This document shows positions 7,422-13,923 of a stretch of 64,000 nt of DNA, piece after piece. Below the pieces are notes generated by a model, which ran no database searches, was not told the DNA's origin, and was given only the letters and a program-made list of their open reading frames with translations. Source of the stretch: Micrococcus sp023147585 (GTDB lineage Bacteria; Actinomycetota; Actinomycetes; Actinomycetales; Micrococcaceae); NCBI RefSeq assembly GCF_044872765.1, contig NZ_CP085253.1:806001-870000 (forward strand), given 5' to 3'. Numbering within the stretch: position 1 is the first letter of the stretch; each line of letters opens with the position of its first letter. Made by a program: the position numbers and the translations under genes.

Positions 7422-8651
7422 GTGCTGACCCCCTCTCCCGACTCTCCCACCCCCTCCGGGCCTGACGCCCTCGTGCGGCGCCGCCCCGCCCGCCTGCTCC
7501 CCGCGATCCTGGCGCTCGCCCTCGGCAGCTTCGCGATCGGCACCACCGAGTTCGCGATGATGGGGCTCCTGCCGCAGGCGGTCGACGACCTCGGCGTGGG
7601 ATTGGAGACCGGCGGCGTGCTCATCTCCATGTACGCCCTCGGTGTGGTCGTGGGCGCCCCCGTCCTCGCCGCCGCGTGCGCGCGCATGGACCGCCGGCTC
7701 ACGAGCATGCTGCTCATGGCCCTCTTCGCGATCGGCCACGCGGCCTCCCTGCTGGCCCCGGACGTCACCACCATGATGCTCGCGCGCTTCGTCTCGGGCC
7801 TGCCCCACGGTGCGTTCTTCTCCGCCGCCGCCCTCGCGGCCGCGGACCTCGCCGGCCCCGCCCGGCGCGGCCAGGCGATCGCGTGGGTCATGGCGGGGCT
7901 CTCGGTGGCCAACGTGATCGGGGTGCCCCTGGCCACGGCCGTGGGCCAGGCGTCCGGCTGGCGCTGGATGTTCGTGATCGTGGCGATCTGCGCCGTCGGC
8001 TGCATCGCGGCGACCGCATTCCTCGTACCTCCGGTGCCCGCCCCGCCGGGCTCGTCCGTGGCGAACGAGGTCCGTGGCCTCGCCTCCCCGCGGCTGTGGG
8101 CGACCGTCGCCGTCGGGGTGATCGGGTTCGCGGGGATGTTCGCCCTCTACACCTACATCACGCCGCTCCTGACCCGGGTTGCGGGGCTGGATCCGCGGTG
8201 GGTCCCCGCCGTCCTGGCGCTCTACGGCGTGGGCATGGTGGTCGGGACGCTCGTGGGCGGCGCCCTCACCGACCGCGACCCCGTGCTGACCCTGCGCGTG
8301 AGCTTCGCGGCGAGCGCGGTGGCGCTGCTCGGTGTCGGCCTCACCGCCTCGTGGCTGCCCGTCATGATCGTGTTCCTCTTCCTGGTGGCGGTGACCGGCT
8401 CCGGCATCGCCCCGGCCCTCCAGGTGCTGCTGGTGGACTCCGCGCCGTCCGCCCCGCAGCTGGCCGGGTCCCTCAATCACTCCGCGCTGAACATGGCCAA
8501 CGCGATGGGCGCCTGGGTGGGGGCGACGGCGATCGGCGCGGGGGCATCCCTGCAGGTCCCGCCCACGATCGGCGCGGGGATCGCGGCGCTCGGACTGGCA
8601 CTTTCCCTGATCCTGGTGAGCCGCAGACGGATTTCCGCGTCGGGAAAATGA
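7422..8651 (+). CDS. MFS transporter, DHA1 family (AraJ/Cmx-like)
   Basis: This 409-residue integral membrane protein has about 12 hydrophobic segments. The first segment carries IGTTEFAMMGLLPQ, the signature of the AraJ/Cmx/YdhP subgroup of drug:H+ antiporters. Motif A-like sequence is present (ACARMDRRLTSM). Family members export sugars, purines or antibiotics such as chloramphenicol; the substrate cannot be inferred here. The GTG at 7422 is chosen because a TAGGCT -10 lies 6 nt upstream. No terminator is obvious before the next promoter region. Confidence 0.9.
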   Translation: MLTPSPDSPTPSGPDALVRRRPARLLPAILALALGSFAIGTTEFAMMGLLPQAVDDLGVGLETGGVLISMYALGVVVGAPVLAAACARMDRRLTSMLLMALFAIGHAASLLAPDVTTMMLARFVSGLPHGAFFSAAALAAADLAGPARRGQAIAWVMAGLSVANVIGVPLATAVGQASGWRWMFVIVAICAVGCIAATAFLVPPVPAPPGSSVANEVRGLASPRLWATVAVGVIGFAGMFALYTYITPLLTRVAGLDPRWVPAVLALYGVGMVVGTLVGGALTDRDPVLTLRVSFAASAVALLGVGLTASWLPVMIVFLFLVAVTGSGIAPALQVLLVDSAPSAPQLAGSLNHSALNMANAMGAWVGATAIGAGASLQVPPTIGAGIAALGLALSLILVSRRRISASGK

Positions 8652-8690
8652 GAGTCGGGTCACCGCATTGATCGGTTGTCAGCGGGTGAC

Positions 8691-8708
8691 ATACCCCCAT
8701 AGGGGTTG
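8691..8708 (+). promoter_or_regulatory. CsoR-like palindrome upstream of GlsB-family gene
   Basis: ACCCC at 8693-8697 and GGGGT at 8702-8706 form an inverted repeat with a 4-nt centre (CATA). Operators of copper-sensing CsoR-type repressors typically have a similar C4-N4-G4 arrangement with flanking A/T. It lies 65 bp before the GlsB-family ATG. No csoR or copper gene is present in the window, so the assignment is tentative. Confidence 0.35.
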
Positions 8709-8770
8709 ATACAGTCGCAGGCGTAACGGCGTCACACAAGTGCACGTCCCACCATCGAAAGGTCTTCATC

Positions 8771-9046
8771 ATGGGCTTCATTGCTTGGATCATCCTCGGC
8801 CTCATCGCCGGCGCCATCGCCCGCATGATCCTCCCCGGCTCGCAGGGCTCGGGCTGGATCGGCGCGCTCATCACCGGCGTCCTCGGCGCTCTCCTCGGCG
8901 GCTGGATCGGCCAGCTCCTGGGCTTCAACCCCAACCAGGAGTTCTTCTCCCTGACCACCTGGATCTTCGCGATCCTTGGCGGCGTCATCGTTGCAGCCAT
9001 CTGGCAGGCCGTCGCCGGCCGCATGGGCCGCGGCACCCGCGTCTGA
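8771..9046 (+). CDS. GlsB/YeaQ/YmgE-family stress membrane protein
   Basis: The protein has 91 residues with three hydrophobic helices and glycine-rich turns (LIAGAIARMILPG, LGALLGGWIGQ, ILGGVIVAAIWQ). This is the pattern of the transglycosylase-associated / GlsB family, small inner-membrane proteins linked to general stress. The molecular role is unknown. An AAAGG ribosome site lies 11 nt before the ATG. The gene is flanked upstream by a CsoR-like palindrome and downstream by a strong hairpin, so it is a single-gene unit. Confidence 0.93.
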   Translation: MGFIAWIILGLIAGAIARMILPGSQGSGWIGALITGVLGALLGGWIGQLLGFNPNQEFFSLTTWIFAILGGVIVAAIWQAVAGRMGRGTRV

Positions 9047-9072
9047 TCCTCGCGATCTGACACGCACCGCCT

Positions 9073-9114
9073 GAAAGGGGCGGGGGACCGGACACCCGGT
9101 CTCCCGCCCCTTTC
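9073..9114 (+). terminator. Rho-independent terminator of GlsB-family gene
   Basis: GAAAGGGGCGGG (from 9073) pairs with CCCGCCCCTTTC (to 9114) around an inner ACCGG/CCGGT stem. No long T-run follows, as is usual in this genome. Confidence 0.75.
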
Positions 9115-9158
9115 GCATGCCCGCATCGCGGGCCTCCCGCGTCCGGCGGGCCCCGGGG

Positions 9159-10046
9159 TCAGGCCCCGTCGGCCCGGGCGTCTCCGTCGCGCGGAGCCGC
9201 CATCGCGGAGGCGTAGAGGCACACCGTGGCGGCCGTGCCCACGTTCAGGGACTCGGCCGCCCCGTACAGCGGCACCGCCACGCGACGGTCGGCCCGGGAC
9301 ATCTCCTCGTCGTCCAGGCCCTGGGCCTCGTTGCCGAACAGCCACGCCGTGGGCCCGCCCGTGATGTCACGGGGCAGCGTGTCCAGGCGGTCCGGCGCAT
9401 AGCCGTCGGCCGCCCACACCTGCAGGCCCGCGGCCCGCGCCCGCTCCGCCGCCTCTCCCACCGGCACGCCGACCGCCAACGGCACGTGGAAGAGCGATCC
9501 CGCGGTGGACCGCACCACCTTCGGGTTGAAGGGGTCCACGGAGCCCGGGGTGAGGACCACGGCGTCCGCGCCCGCGGCGTCCGCGGCCCGCAGGACGGTC
9601 CCCGCGTTGCCGGGGTCCTGCACCCGGCAGAGCACCGCGGCCAGGCGGGCGCCCTCCAGCACGGCCGACGCCGAGCGCTCCTCGGGGATCCGGGCCACCG
9701 CCACGATCCCCTGTGCCGTCACCGCATCCGACATCGCGCCGAGCACCTCGGCCGTGGCCGTGCGCACGGGCACGTCGGTCAGGCGCCCCACCAGTGCGGC
9801 AAGGTCCGGGTCGCGCTCGGCGAGCCCCTCCCCCACGAACACCTGCACCAGGACGTGGCCGGCGGGCCATTGCTCGACGGGCGCCGGCCCCTCGCCCAGG
9901 TGGGCGCGCAGGGCTTCGCGGCACCCCTGGGGGCCCTCCACGAGGAACGTGCCCGTGCGGCGTCGGGCGGAACGGGTGGCCAGTGCGGCGACGGCACGGA
10001 CGCGGTCCGCCCGAGGATTGGCGAGCAGGGCGGCGTCCGGGGTCAT
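9159..10046 (-). CDS. TrmH/SpoU-family RNA 2'-O-methyltransferase
   Basis: The 295-residue protein has the SPOUT methyltransferase motifs: NAGTVLRAADAAGADAV (motif 1), WLFGNEAQGLDDE (motif 2) and SLNVGTAATVCLYA (motif 3). An N-terminal substrate-binding domain starts at VRAVAALATRSARRR. Such enzymes methylate the 2'-OH of 23S rRNA or tRNA using SAM; related members act on 23S rRNA. The ATG at 10046 has a GAAGGAG ribosome site, which rejects an upstream in-frame ATG that falls inside the terminator hairpin. It lies downstream of rplT, consistent with a ribosome-related role. Confidence 0.93.
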   Translation of the reverse strand: MTPDAALLANPRADRVRAVAALATRSARRRTGTFLVEGPQGCREALRAHLGEGPAPVEQWPAGHVLVQVFVGEGLAERDPDLAALVGRLTDVPVRTATAEVLGAMSDAVTAQGIVAVARIPEERSASAVLEGARLAAVLCRVQDPGNAGTVLRAADAAGADAVVLTPGSVDPFNPKVVRSTAGSLFHVPLAVGVPVGEAAERARAAGLQVWAADGYAPDRLDTLPRDITGGPTAWLFGNEAQGLDDEEMSRADRRVAVPLYGAAESLNVGTAATVCLYASAMAAPRDGDARADGA

Positions 10047-10080
10047 GCGGGGGCTCCTTCGGGGTGGGGCAGGGGCGGGG

Positions 10081-10124
10081 ACGCCGATGGGGGCGGGCCG
10101 GAATCGGCCCGCCCCCATCGGCGT
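10081..10124 (-). terminator. Terminator of infC-rpmI-rplT
   Basis: There are 20 perfectly paired bases (10081-10100 with 10105-10124) and a GAAT loop. It lies between the rplT stop and the TrmH-family gene. It lacks a U-tract, so it may attenuate rather than fully end transcription into the methylase gene. Confidence 0.7.
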
Positions 10125-10172
10125 GGTGCTCACGTTCGCGCGCGAACCGCGCGACGCGCGCTCCGTGTCGGC

Positions 10173-10559
10173 TCAGCGGCCGGCGGCCGGGGCGTTCACG
10201 TCCTCGGGCAGCGCGGCGCGCGCGGTCTTCACCAGGGCGGTGAAGGTGGCGGCGTCCGAGACGGCGATCTCGGCCAGCATGCGGCGGTCGACCTCGACGC
10301 CGGCCAGCTTCAGGCCCTGCATGAAGCGGTTGTAGGTCATGCCGTTGGCGCGGGCGGCCGCGTTGATGCGGGTGATCCACAGGCGGCGGAAGTCGCCCTT
10401 GCGCTTGTGACGGTGCTGGTAGTTGTAGGTGAACGAGTGGAGCAGCTGCTCCTTCGCCTTGCGGTACAGGCGAGACCGCTGACCGCGGTAGCCGGACGCG
10501 CGGTCCAGCATGGTCCGACGCTTCTTGTGGGCGTTCACTGCCCGCTTCACACGTGCCAC
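10173..10559 (-). CDS. rplT: 50S ribosomal protein L20
   Basis: This 128-residue, Lys/Arg-rich protein starts MARVKRAVNAHKKRRTML, the diagnostic L20 N-terminus that binds 23S rRNA early in assembly. RLYRKAKEQLLHSF and LWITRINAAARANGMTYNRF are conserved blocks. It is slightly longer than the typical 117-120 residues because of an Ala-rich tail. It is third in the infC-rpmI-rplT operon, 86 nt after rpmI. Confidence 0.98.
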   Translation of the reverse strand: MARVKRAVNAHKKRRTMLDRASGYRGQRSRLYRKAKEQLLHSFTYNYQHRHKRKGDFRRLWITRINAAARANGMTYNRFMQGLKLAGVEVDRRMLAEIAVSDAATFTALVKTARAALPEDVNAPAAGR

Positions 10560-10645
10560 GTGCGACTCCTATCTGTGATGCCCCGCCGGTGCGTCCGAGA
10601 GCACGTCGGCGGGAGGGTGCCCGGCACAGGGCCGGACGGGGGTGA

Positions 10646-10840
10646 TCAGATGCCGAGCATCCGCTTGATGGTCTTGATGCTGCCCTTGGAGACGACCTTG
10701 TCGCCGGCGAGGCGGCGGGTCAGGCGCGAGGACTTGTGCTCCAGGTAGTGGCGGCGGTTGGCCTGCTGGCGCATGATCTTGCCGGAGCCGGTCACGCGGA
10801 AGCGCTTCTTGGCACCGCTGTGGGTCTTCATCTTCGGCAT
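10646..10840 (-). CDS. rpmI: 50S ribosomal protein L35
   Basis: The protein has 64 residues starting MPKMKTHSGAKKRFRVTGSG, the standard L35 N-terminus; the remainder is basic (RRHYLEHKSSRLTRRL). The start at 10840 matches the family, so a longer in-frame reading upstream is rejected. GAAGGAGAA lies just upstream as the ribosome site. It is the middle gene of the infC-rpmI-rplT operon. Confidence 0.98.
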   Translation of the reverse strand: MPKMKTHSGAKKRFRVTGSGKIMRQQANRRHYLEHKSSRLTRRLAGDKVVSKGSIKTIKRMLGI

Positions 10841-10957
10841 GGCTGCCGTTCTCCTTCGTTCTTCAGCTGCCGGACACGGGTGGTGCGGCAGTGCTGTGCT
10901 CACCCATCCCGTGCGGGATGGGCTGGACTGGGACGGCCCGAGGGCCGACGTCGACGC

Positions 10958-12070
10958 TCAGGCCCCCTTGGCGCCCGGCTTCGGCGCACCGCCACGCGGG
11001 ACGCCGGGCTTGGGCGGGGTGGGCATCGGCCGAACGGCGCCCGGCTTGGGGGCACCGGGCTTCGGGGTCGCGACGGGCTTGGGGGCGGCGGCGGGCTTCG
11101 GCGCCGACGCCGGCTGGGTGACCGGTGCCGGGGCGCTCGGCTGGGCCGCGGGGCGCGGAGCGGACTCCGACGTCGGCGCGGCGCCGCGGCGCGGCTCGGC
11201 CGAGCGGGGCGCGGACTGCGGACGCGGAGCCGCCTGCGGGCGGGCGGGCCGCTCCTGGGCCGCCGGGCGCGCCTGCGGCGCGGGGGCCTTCACGGACTCG
11301 GAGGGCGCCTGCGACGCCGGGGCCTCGGGGGCCTCCACCGCAGGAGCCGACGGGGTGGTGCGCGGCTCGGCCGCGAGACGGCGCAGCTCCTCCGGGAACG
11401 CGTCGCCCACCGAGTTCGAGACGGGCGCGGCGTTCTCCTTGGCCTTCTTCTCCGCGGCGGCACGCGCCTCACGGGCGGCCTGGTCACGGCGCGAGCCGCC
11501 GTCGGCACGCTCGCGATGACCCTCGCCGGAGTCCTTGCGCTGCTCGGCGCGGGCCTCCGCCTTGGTCTTGTGCGGGCCGATGACCATGACCATGTTGCGA
11601 CCGTCCTGGCGCGGCTGCGACTCGACGCTGCCCAGGTCCGCAACGTCCTCCGCGAACTTGTGCAGGAGCTTGATGCCGAGCTCCGGGCGCTGCTGCTCGC
11701 GGCCGCGGAACTGGATGATGGCCTTCACCTTGTCACCCTGGCCCAGGAACTTCTTGGCGTGGCCGGTCTTCGTCTCGTAGTCGTGCGTGTCGATCTTCAG
11801 GCGGAAGCGGACCTCCTTGAGGACCGTGTTCACCTGGTTCTTGCGCGATTCACGGGCCTTCACGGCGGCCTCGTACTTGTACTTGCCGAAGTCCATCAGC
11901 TTGCACACCGGAGGCTTGGCCGTGGGGGCCACCTCCACGAGGTCGAGGTCGGCCTCGGCCGCGAGCCGCAGTGCGTCCTCGATGCGGACGATGCCGGCCT
12001 GCTCGCCGTTCGGGCCGACGAGGCGGACTTCCGGAACGCGAATACGCTCGTTGATGCGGGGATCGCTGAT
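10958..12070 (-). CDS. infC: Translation initiation factor IF-3, AUC start, long C-terminal extension
   Basis: IF-3 binds the 30S subunit, prevents premature 50S joining and proofreads the start codon and initiator tRNA. Residues 1-175 are the two-domain core: ISDPRINERIRVPEVRL at the N-terminus, KPPVCKLMDFGKYKYE at the domain border, and the C-terminal domain up to MVMVIGPHKTKAEARAEQ. The following 190 residues are Ala/Pro/Arg-rich with repeated PKP units, doubling the usual 180-residue length. The start is an ATC codon at 12070 preceded by CAGGAG seven nt upstream. Rare AUU/AUC/AUA starts are known in infC and allow autoregulation, because IF-3 discriminates against them. An upstream in-frame reading without stops exists but is Arg-rich leader sequence. 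Confidence 0.95.
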   Translation of the reverse strand: MSDPRINERIRVPEVRLVGPNGEQAGIVRIEDALRLAAEADLDLVEVAPTAKPPVCKLMDFGKYKYEAAVKARESRKNQVNTVLKEVRFRLKIDTHDYETKTGHAKKFLGQGDKVKAIIQFRGREQQRPELGIKLLHKFAEDVADLGSVESQPRQDGRNMVMVIGPHKTKAEARAEQRKDSGEGHRERADGGSRRDQAAREARAAAEKKAKENAAPVSNSVGDAFPEELRRLAAEPRTTPSAPAVEAPEAPASQAPSESVKAPAPQARPAAQERPARPQAAPRPQSAPRSAEPRRGAAPTSESAPRPAAQPSAPAPVTQPASAPKPAAAPKPVATPKPGAPKPGAVRPMPTPPKPGVPRGGAPKPGAKGA

Positions 12071-12080
12071 GGCGCTACTC
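12068..12080 (-). promoter_or_regulatory. infC ribosome site and AUC start codon
   Basis: On the minus strand GGAG TAGCGCC ATC places a good Shine-Dalgarno 7 nt before ATC, which encodes the first residue of the conserved ISDPRIN motif. No ATG, GTG or TTG lies nearby in frame, so this site decides the start. Confidence 0.85.
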
Positions 12081-12406
12081 CTGTGTTGAGACGACGGGGT
12101 GGACTCCGCGCGGCGCGACAGGACGGGCCTCTGAAACCAGAGAAGGCCTCCCCTGCGGTGACGCAGACGGAGGCCTCGACGCGATCCCGACGGACGGGAC
12201 CCTCGACAACGGGACGCGACGGGCGAGACGCGCCCGGCGGACCGATCGGTGACCCGGCAACTCGGCCCGGCGGTGCCGGACATGCTGCTGACGCGGGTGG
12301 GAGGAGGCCTCCACTTGTCCTCCCGGGGCTGGCGCCGCGGCACCGGGCCCGTGGGCCAGACTGCTGCGTGCACAGACCGGGAGTGGTCTGTGGGAAGCTT
12401 ACCACC
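12071..12406. other. infC leader / divergent promoter region
   Basis: These 336 nt separate infC (minus) from the DUF1844 gene (plus). Besides the attenuator-like segment there is an inverted repeat CACAGACC-N6-GGTCTGTG at 12371-12392, close to the DUF1844 start. The reading frame of infC stays open through most of this leader, but its composition (Arg and Ser repeats, poor conservation) argues against coding. No clear -35/-10 pair was found for either direction. Confidence 0.5.
12126..12176 (-). promoter_or_regulatory. infC leader with mutually exclusive hairpins (attenuator-like)
   Basis: In minus-strand RNA order, segment A (AGGCCUCC, 12176-12169) pairs with segment B (GGAGGCCU, 12151-12144). 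An inner CUGCG/CGCAG stem lies inside, giving a strong hairpin. Segment B can alternatively pair through GGCCU with segment C (AGGCC, 12130-12126), enclosing a small CUCUG/CAGAG hairpin. A:B and B:C exclude each other. This arrangement resembles attenuators seen before translation-factor and ribosomal-protein operons; function is inferred. Confidence 0.45.
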
Positions 12407-12778
12407 ATGACCGATGAACGTCACCCCCAGGCCCCGCAGGACGCCGGCGCGCCGGCCGAGATCCGCGACATCCACGAGGTCCCCGCCGTGGAGGTCATCA
12501 CCACCACGGCCGTGCACCTCATGACCGCCGCCGCCGTGAAGGTGGGACTCGCCGACAGCCCGGACGCGCGAGAGCTCATCGACCTCGACGAGGCCCGCAA
12601 GCTCATCACGGCCCTCGCCGGCCTCGTGGTGTCCGCCGCCCCCGAGATCGGCAGCCAGCACGCCGGCCCGCTCCGCGACGGCCTGCGCTCCCTGCAGCTC
12701 GCCTTCCGCGAGGCCTCCCCCTTCCCGGACGCGCCGGGCAAGGGCCCGGGCGAGAAGCTCACCGGCCCGGTCAACTGA
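12407..12778 (+). CDS. DUF1844 domain protein
   Basis: This 123-residue acidic protein has the DUF1844 core: VEVITTTAVHLMTAAAVKVGL, then DLDEARKLITALAGLV and GPLRDGLRSLQLAF. DUF1844 proteins are conserved in many bacteria and commonly neighbour infC in Actinomycetota, but their function is unknown. The ATG at 12407 begins the conserved reading. A strong hairpin follows 15 nt after the stop, so it is a monocistronic gene divergent from infC. Confidence 0.9.
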   Translation: MTDERHPQAPQDAGAPAEIRDIHEVPAVEVITTTAVHLMTAAAVKVGLADSPDARELIDLDEARKLITALAGLVVSAAPEIGSQHAGPLRDGLRSLQLAFREASPFPDAPGKGPGEKLTGPVN

Positions 12779-12792
12779 CCGCGCCCACCACA

Positions 12793-12829
12793 GACGGGCC
12801 GCCGCCTCCCTCGGAGGCGGCGGCCCGTC
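12793..12829 (+). terminator. Terminator of DUF1844 gene
   Basis: A perfect 17-bp stem (12793-12809 with 12813-12829) has a CTC loop. It lies between the plus-strand DUF1844 gene and the minus-strand membrane protein gene and could serve both. Confidence 0.75.
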
Positions 12830-12865
12830 GTCGTCCCGGAGCCCGGGTCCGTGCCGGCTGACGCC

Positions 12866-13285
12866 TCAGCGGCGGTCCGCGCCGGCGGGCGTCCCATCGG
12901 AGGCGGGTGAGAGGTGCCGGGTGACCGGACCCGTGAACAGCGCGATGAGGGCGGCGCCGGAGAGCACCAGCAGCCCCGCCCCCAGCGGTGCGGCGCCCAT
13001 GCTGATGAGCCACCACGAGAGCAGCACGGCGAACAGCTGCACCGCGGTGGTGGCGCCCCGACTCCAGGCACGCCCGCGCACCATGGCCACGGCGGCGGCG
13101 CCGACCCACACCCCGAGCAGCAGGTAGAGCACCGCGAGGAACACCTGGGCTCCGGACGGCAGGACGCCGCCGCCCACGTGGGCCAGGGCGTCCACGGCGA
13201 GCCACAGCAGGGCGATCGACTGGGCGGCGAGCACGCCCGCCACCAGCAGGACGGCCGCGGGCGGGCGGCGACGGGACGGGGCCAT
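12866..13285 (-). CDS. Small four-helix membrane protein
   Basis: The 139-residue protein has four hydrophobic segments: AAVLLVAGVLAAQSIALLW, VFLAVLYLLLGVWVGAAAV, TTAVQLFAVLLSWWLISM and LGAGLLVLSGAALIALF. The short charged N-terminus (MAPSRRRP) suggests N-in topology. I recognise this only as a common actinobacterial membrane protein without assigned function. The ATG at 13285 has an AAGGGGAG ribosome site. The gene is transcribed away from whiB1. Confidence 0.8.
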   Translation of the reverse strand: MAPSRRRPPAAVLLVAGVLAAQSIALLWLAVDALAHVGGGVLPSGAQVFLAVLYLLLGVWVGAAAVAMVRGRAWSRGATTAVQLFAVLLSWWLISMGAAPLGAGLLVLSGAALIALFTGPVTRHLSPASDGTPAGADRR

Positions 13286-13654
13286 GGGGGACTCCCCTTC
13301 GGGTGGTCGAGACGACGATGGGCGGTCGGCAGCGGGGCGCGCGGCCGGCTCCACGCTACGCGCTCCCGGCCGCGGATGCCGCTCGCCGAGGTGACGAACG
13401 ACTCACCCGCGCGGCCTGTGATCGTTGTCATTCACCTCTTGTTCACACTGGGGCCCCGTGCGAGGATTGTTCCCAATGCAATCGACGGGGGCCGAATCGC
13501 CAAGACTCGGTCCCCGTTCTGATGACCGGGTCGTGCACGCCCCGGGGCCCGGCCCAGAGCCCGTGGAGCCCCGAGCGCCCACTCCAGGCCGCGGCCACGA
13601 CTCCCCGGGGACCCACGACGGACCCGGGACACTAGACAGAAAGCGAGCATCCCC
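13286..13654 (+). other. whiB1 upstream region and probable long leader
   Basis: These 369 nt lack coding potential. They hold a CRP-like sequence at 13417-13432, an inverted repeat GATTG-N9-CAATC (13465-13469 with 13479-13483), and a hairpin with a GGGGGCCGA arm near 13488 and a TCGGTCCCC arm near 13507. Actinobacterial whiB1 genes often have long, regulated 5' regions; the same is inferred here. Confidence 0.5.
13417..13432 (+). promoter_or_regulatory. CRP-like operator upstream of whiB1
   Basis: TGTGATCGTTGTCATT matches TGTGA-N6-TCACA at 8 of 10 informative bases. In M. tuberculosis whiB1 is a direct CRP target, which makes the position meaningful, but the right half-site is imperfect. 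Confidence 0.35.
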
Positions 13655-13903
13655 ATGGATTGGCGCAGCAAGGCCGCGTGTCTCGACAAGGACCCGGAGC
13701 TCTTCTTCCCGGTGGGCAACACCGGCCCGGCCCTCCTCCAGATCGAGGAGGCCAAGGCCGTGTGCCGCACGTGCGACGTGATCGACACGTGCCTCAAGTG
13801 GGCCATGGAGTCCGGCCAGGACTCCGGCGTCTGGGGCGGCATGAGCGAGGACGAGCGCCGGGCCATGAAGCGCCGGGCCGCCCGCGCGCGCCGCGCGTCC
13901 TGA
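13655..13903 (+). CDS. whiB1: WhiB1-type iron-sulfur transcription factor
   Basis: This 82-residue protein has the four cluster-binding cysteines C9, C37, C40 and C46, the GVWGGMSEDER turn (58-68) and a basic tail for DNA contact. Length and the opening MDWRSKAACLDKDPELFFPV match WhiB1 rather than WhiB2/3/4/7. WhiB1 holds a [4Fe-4S] cluster that reacts with nitric oxide, and it binds the sigma factor SigA region 4. It lies convergent to pdtaS, as Rv3219 does to Rv3220c, which supports orthology. AGAAAGCGAG upstream gives a weak ribosome site. Confidence 0.95.
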   Translation: MDWRSKAACLDKDPELFFPVGNTGPALLQIEEAKAVCRTCDVIDTCLKWAMESGQDSGVWGGMSEDERRAMKRRAARARRAS

Positions 13904-13923
13904 CCCGCCGACGCGGCGTCAGG
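13899..13923. terminator. Weak hairpin between whiB1 and pdtaS
   Basis: CCTGA (13899-13903) with TCAGG (13919-13923) and CGCCG with CGGCG form an interrupted stem that contains both convergent stop codons. It is a possible bidirectional terminator. Confidence 0.35.

Noticed and set aside
7422..8651. MFS gene as a specific chloramphenicol exporter
   Set aside because: The family signature is shared by transporters of many substrates; nothing in the sequence fixes the substrate.
12071..12661. Upstream extension of infC to an ATG or GTG
   Set aside because: The extension is Arg/Ser-rich, crosses the leader hairpins and overlaps the DUF1844 gene on the other strand. The conserved IF-3 start with Shine-Dalgarno is at 12070.
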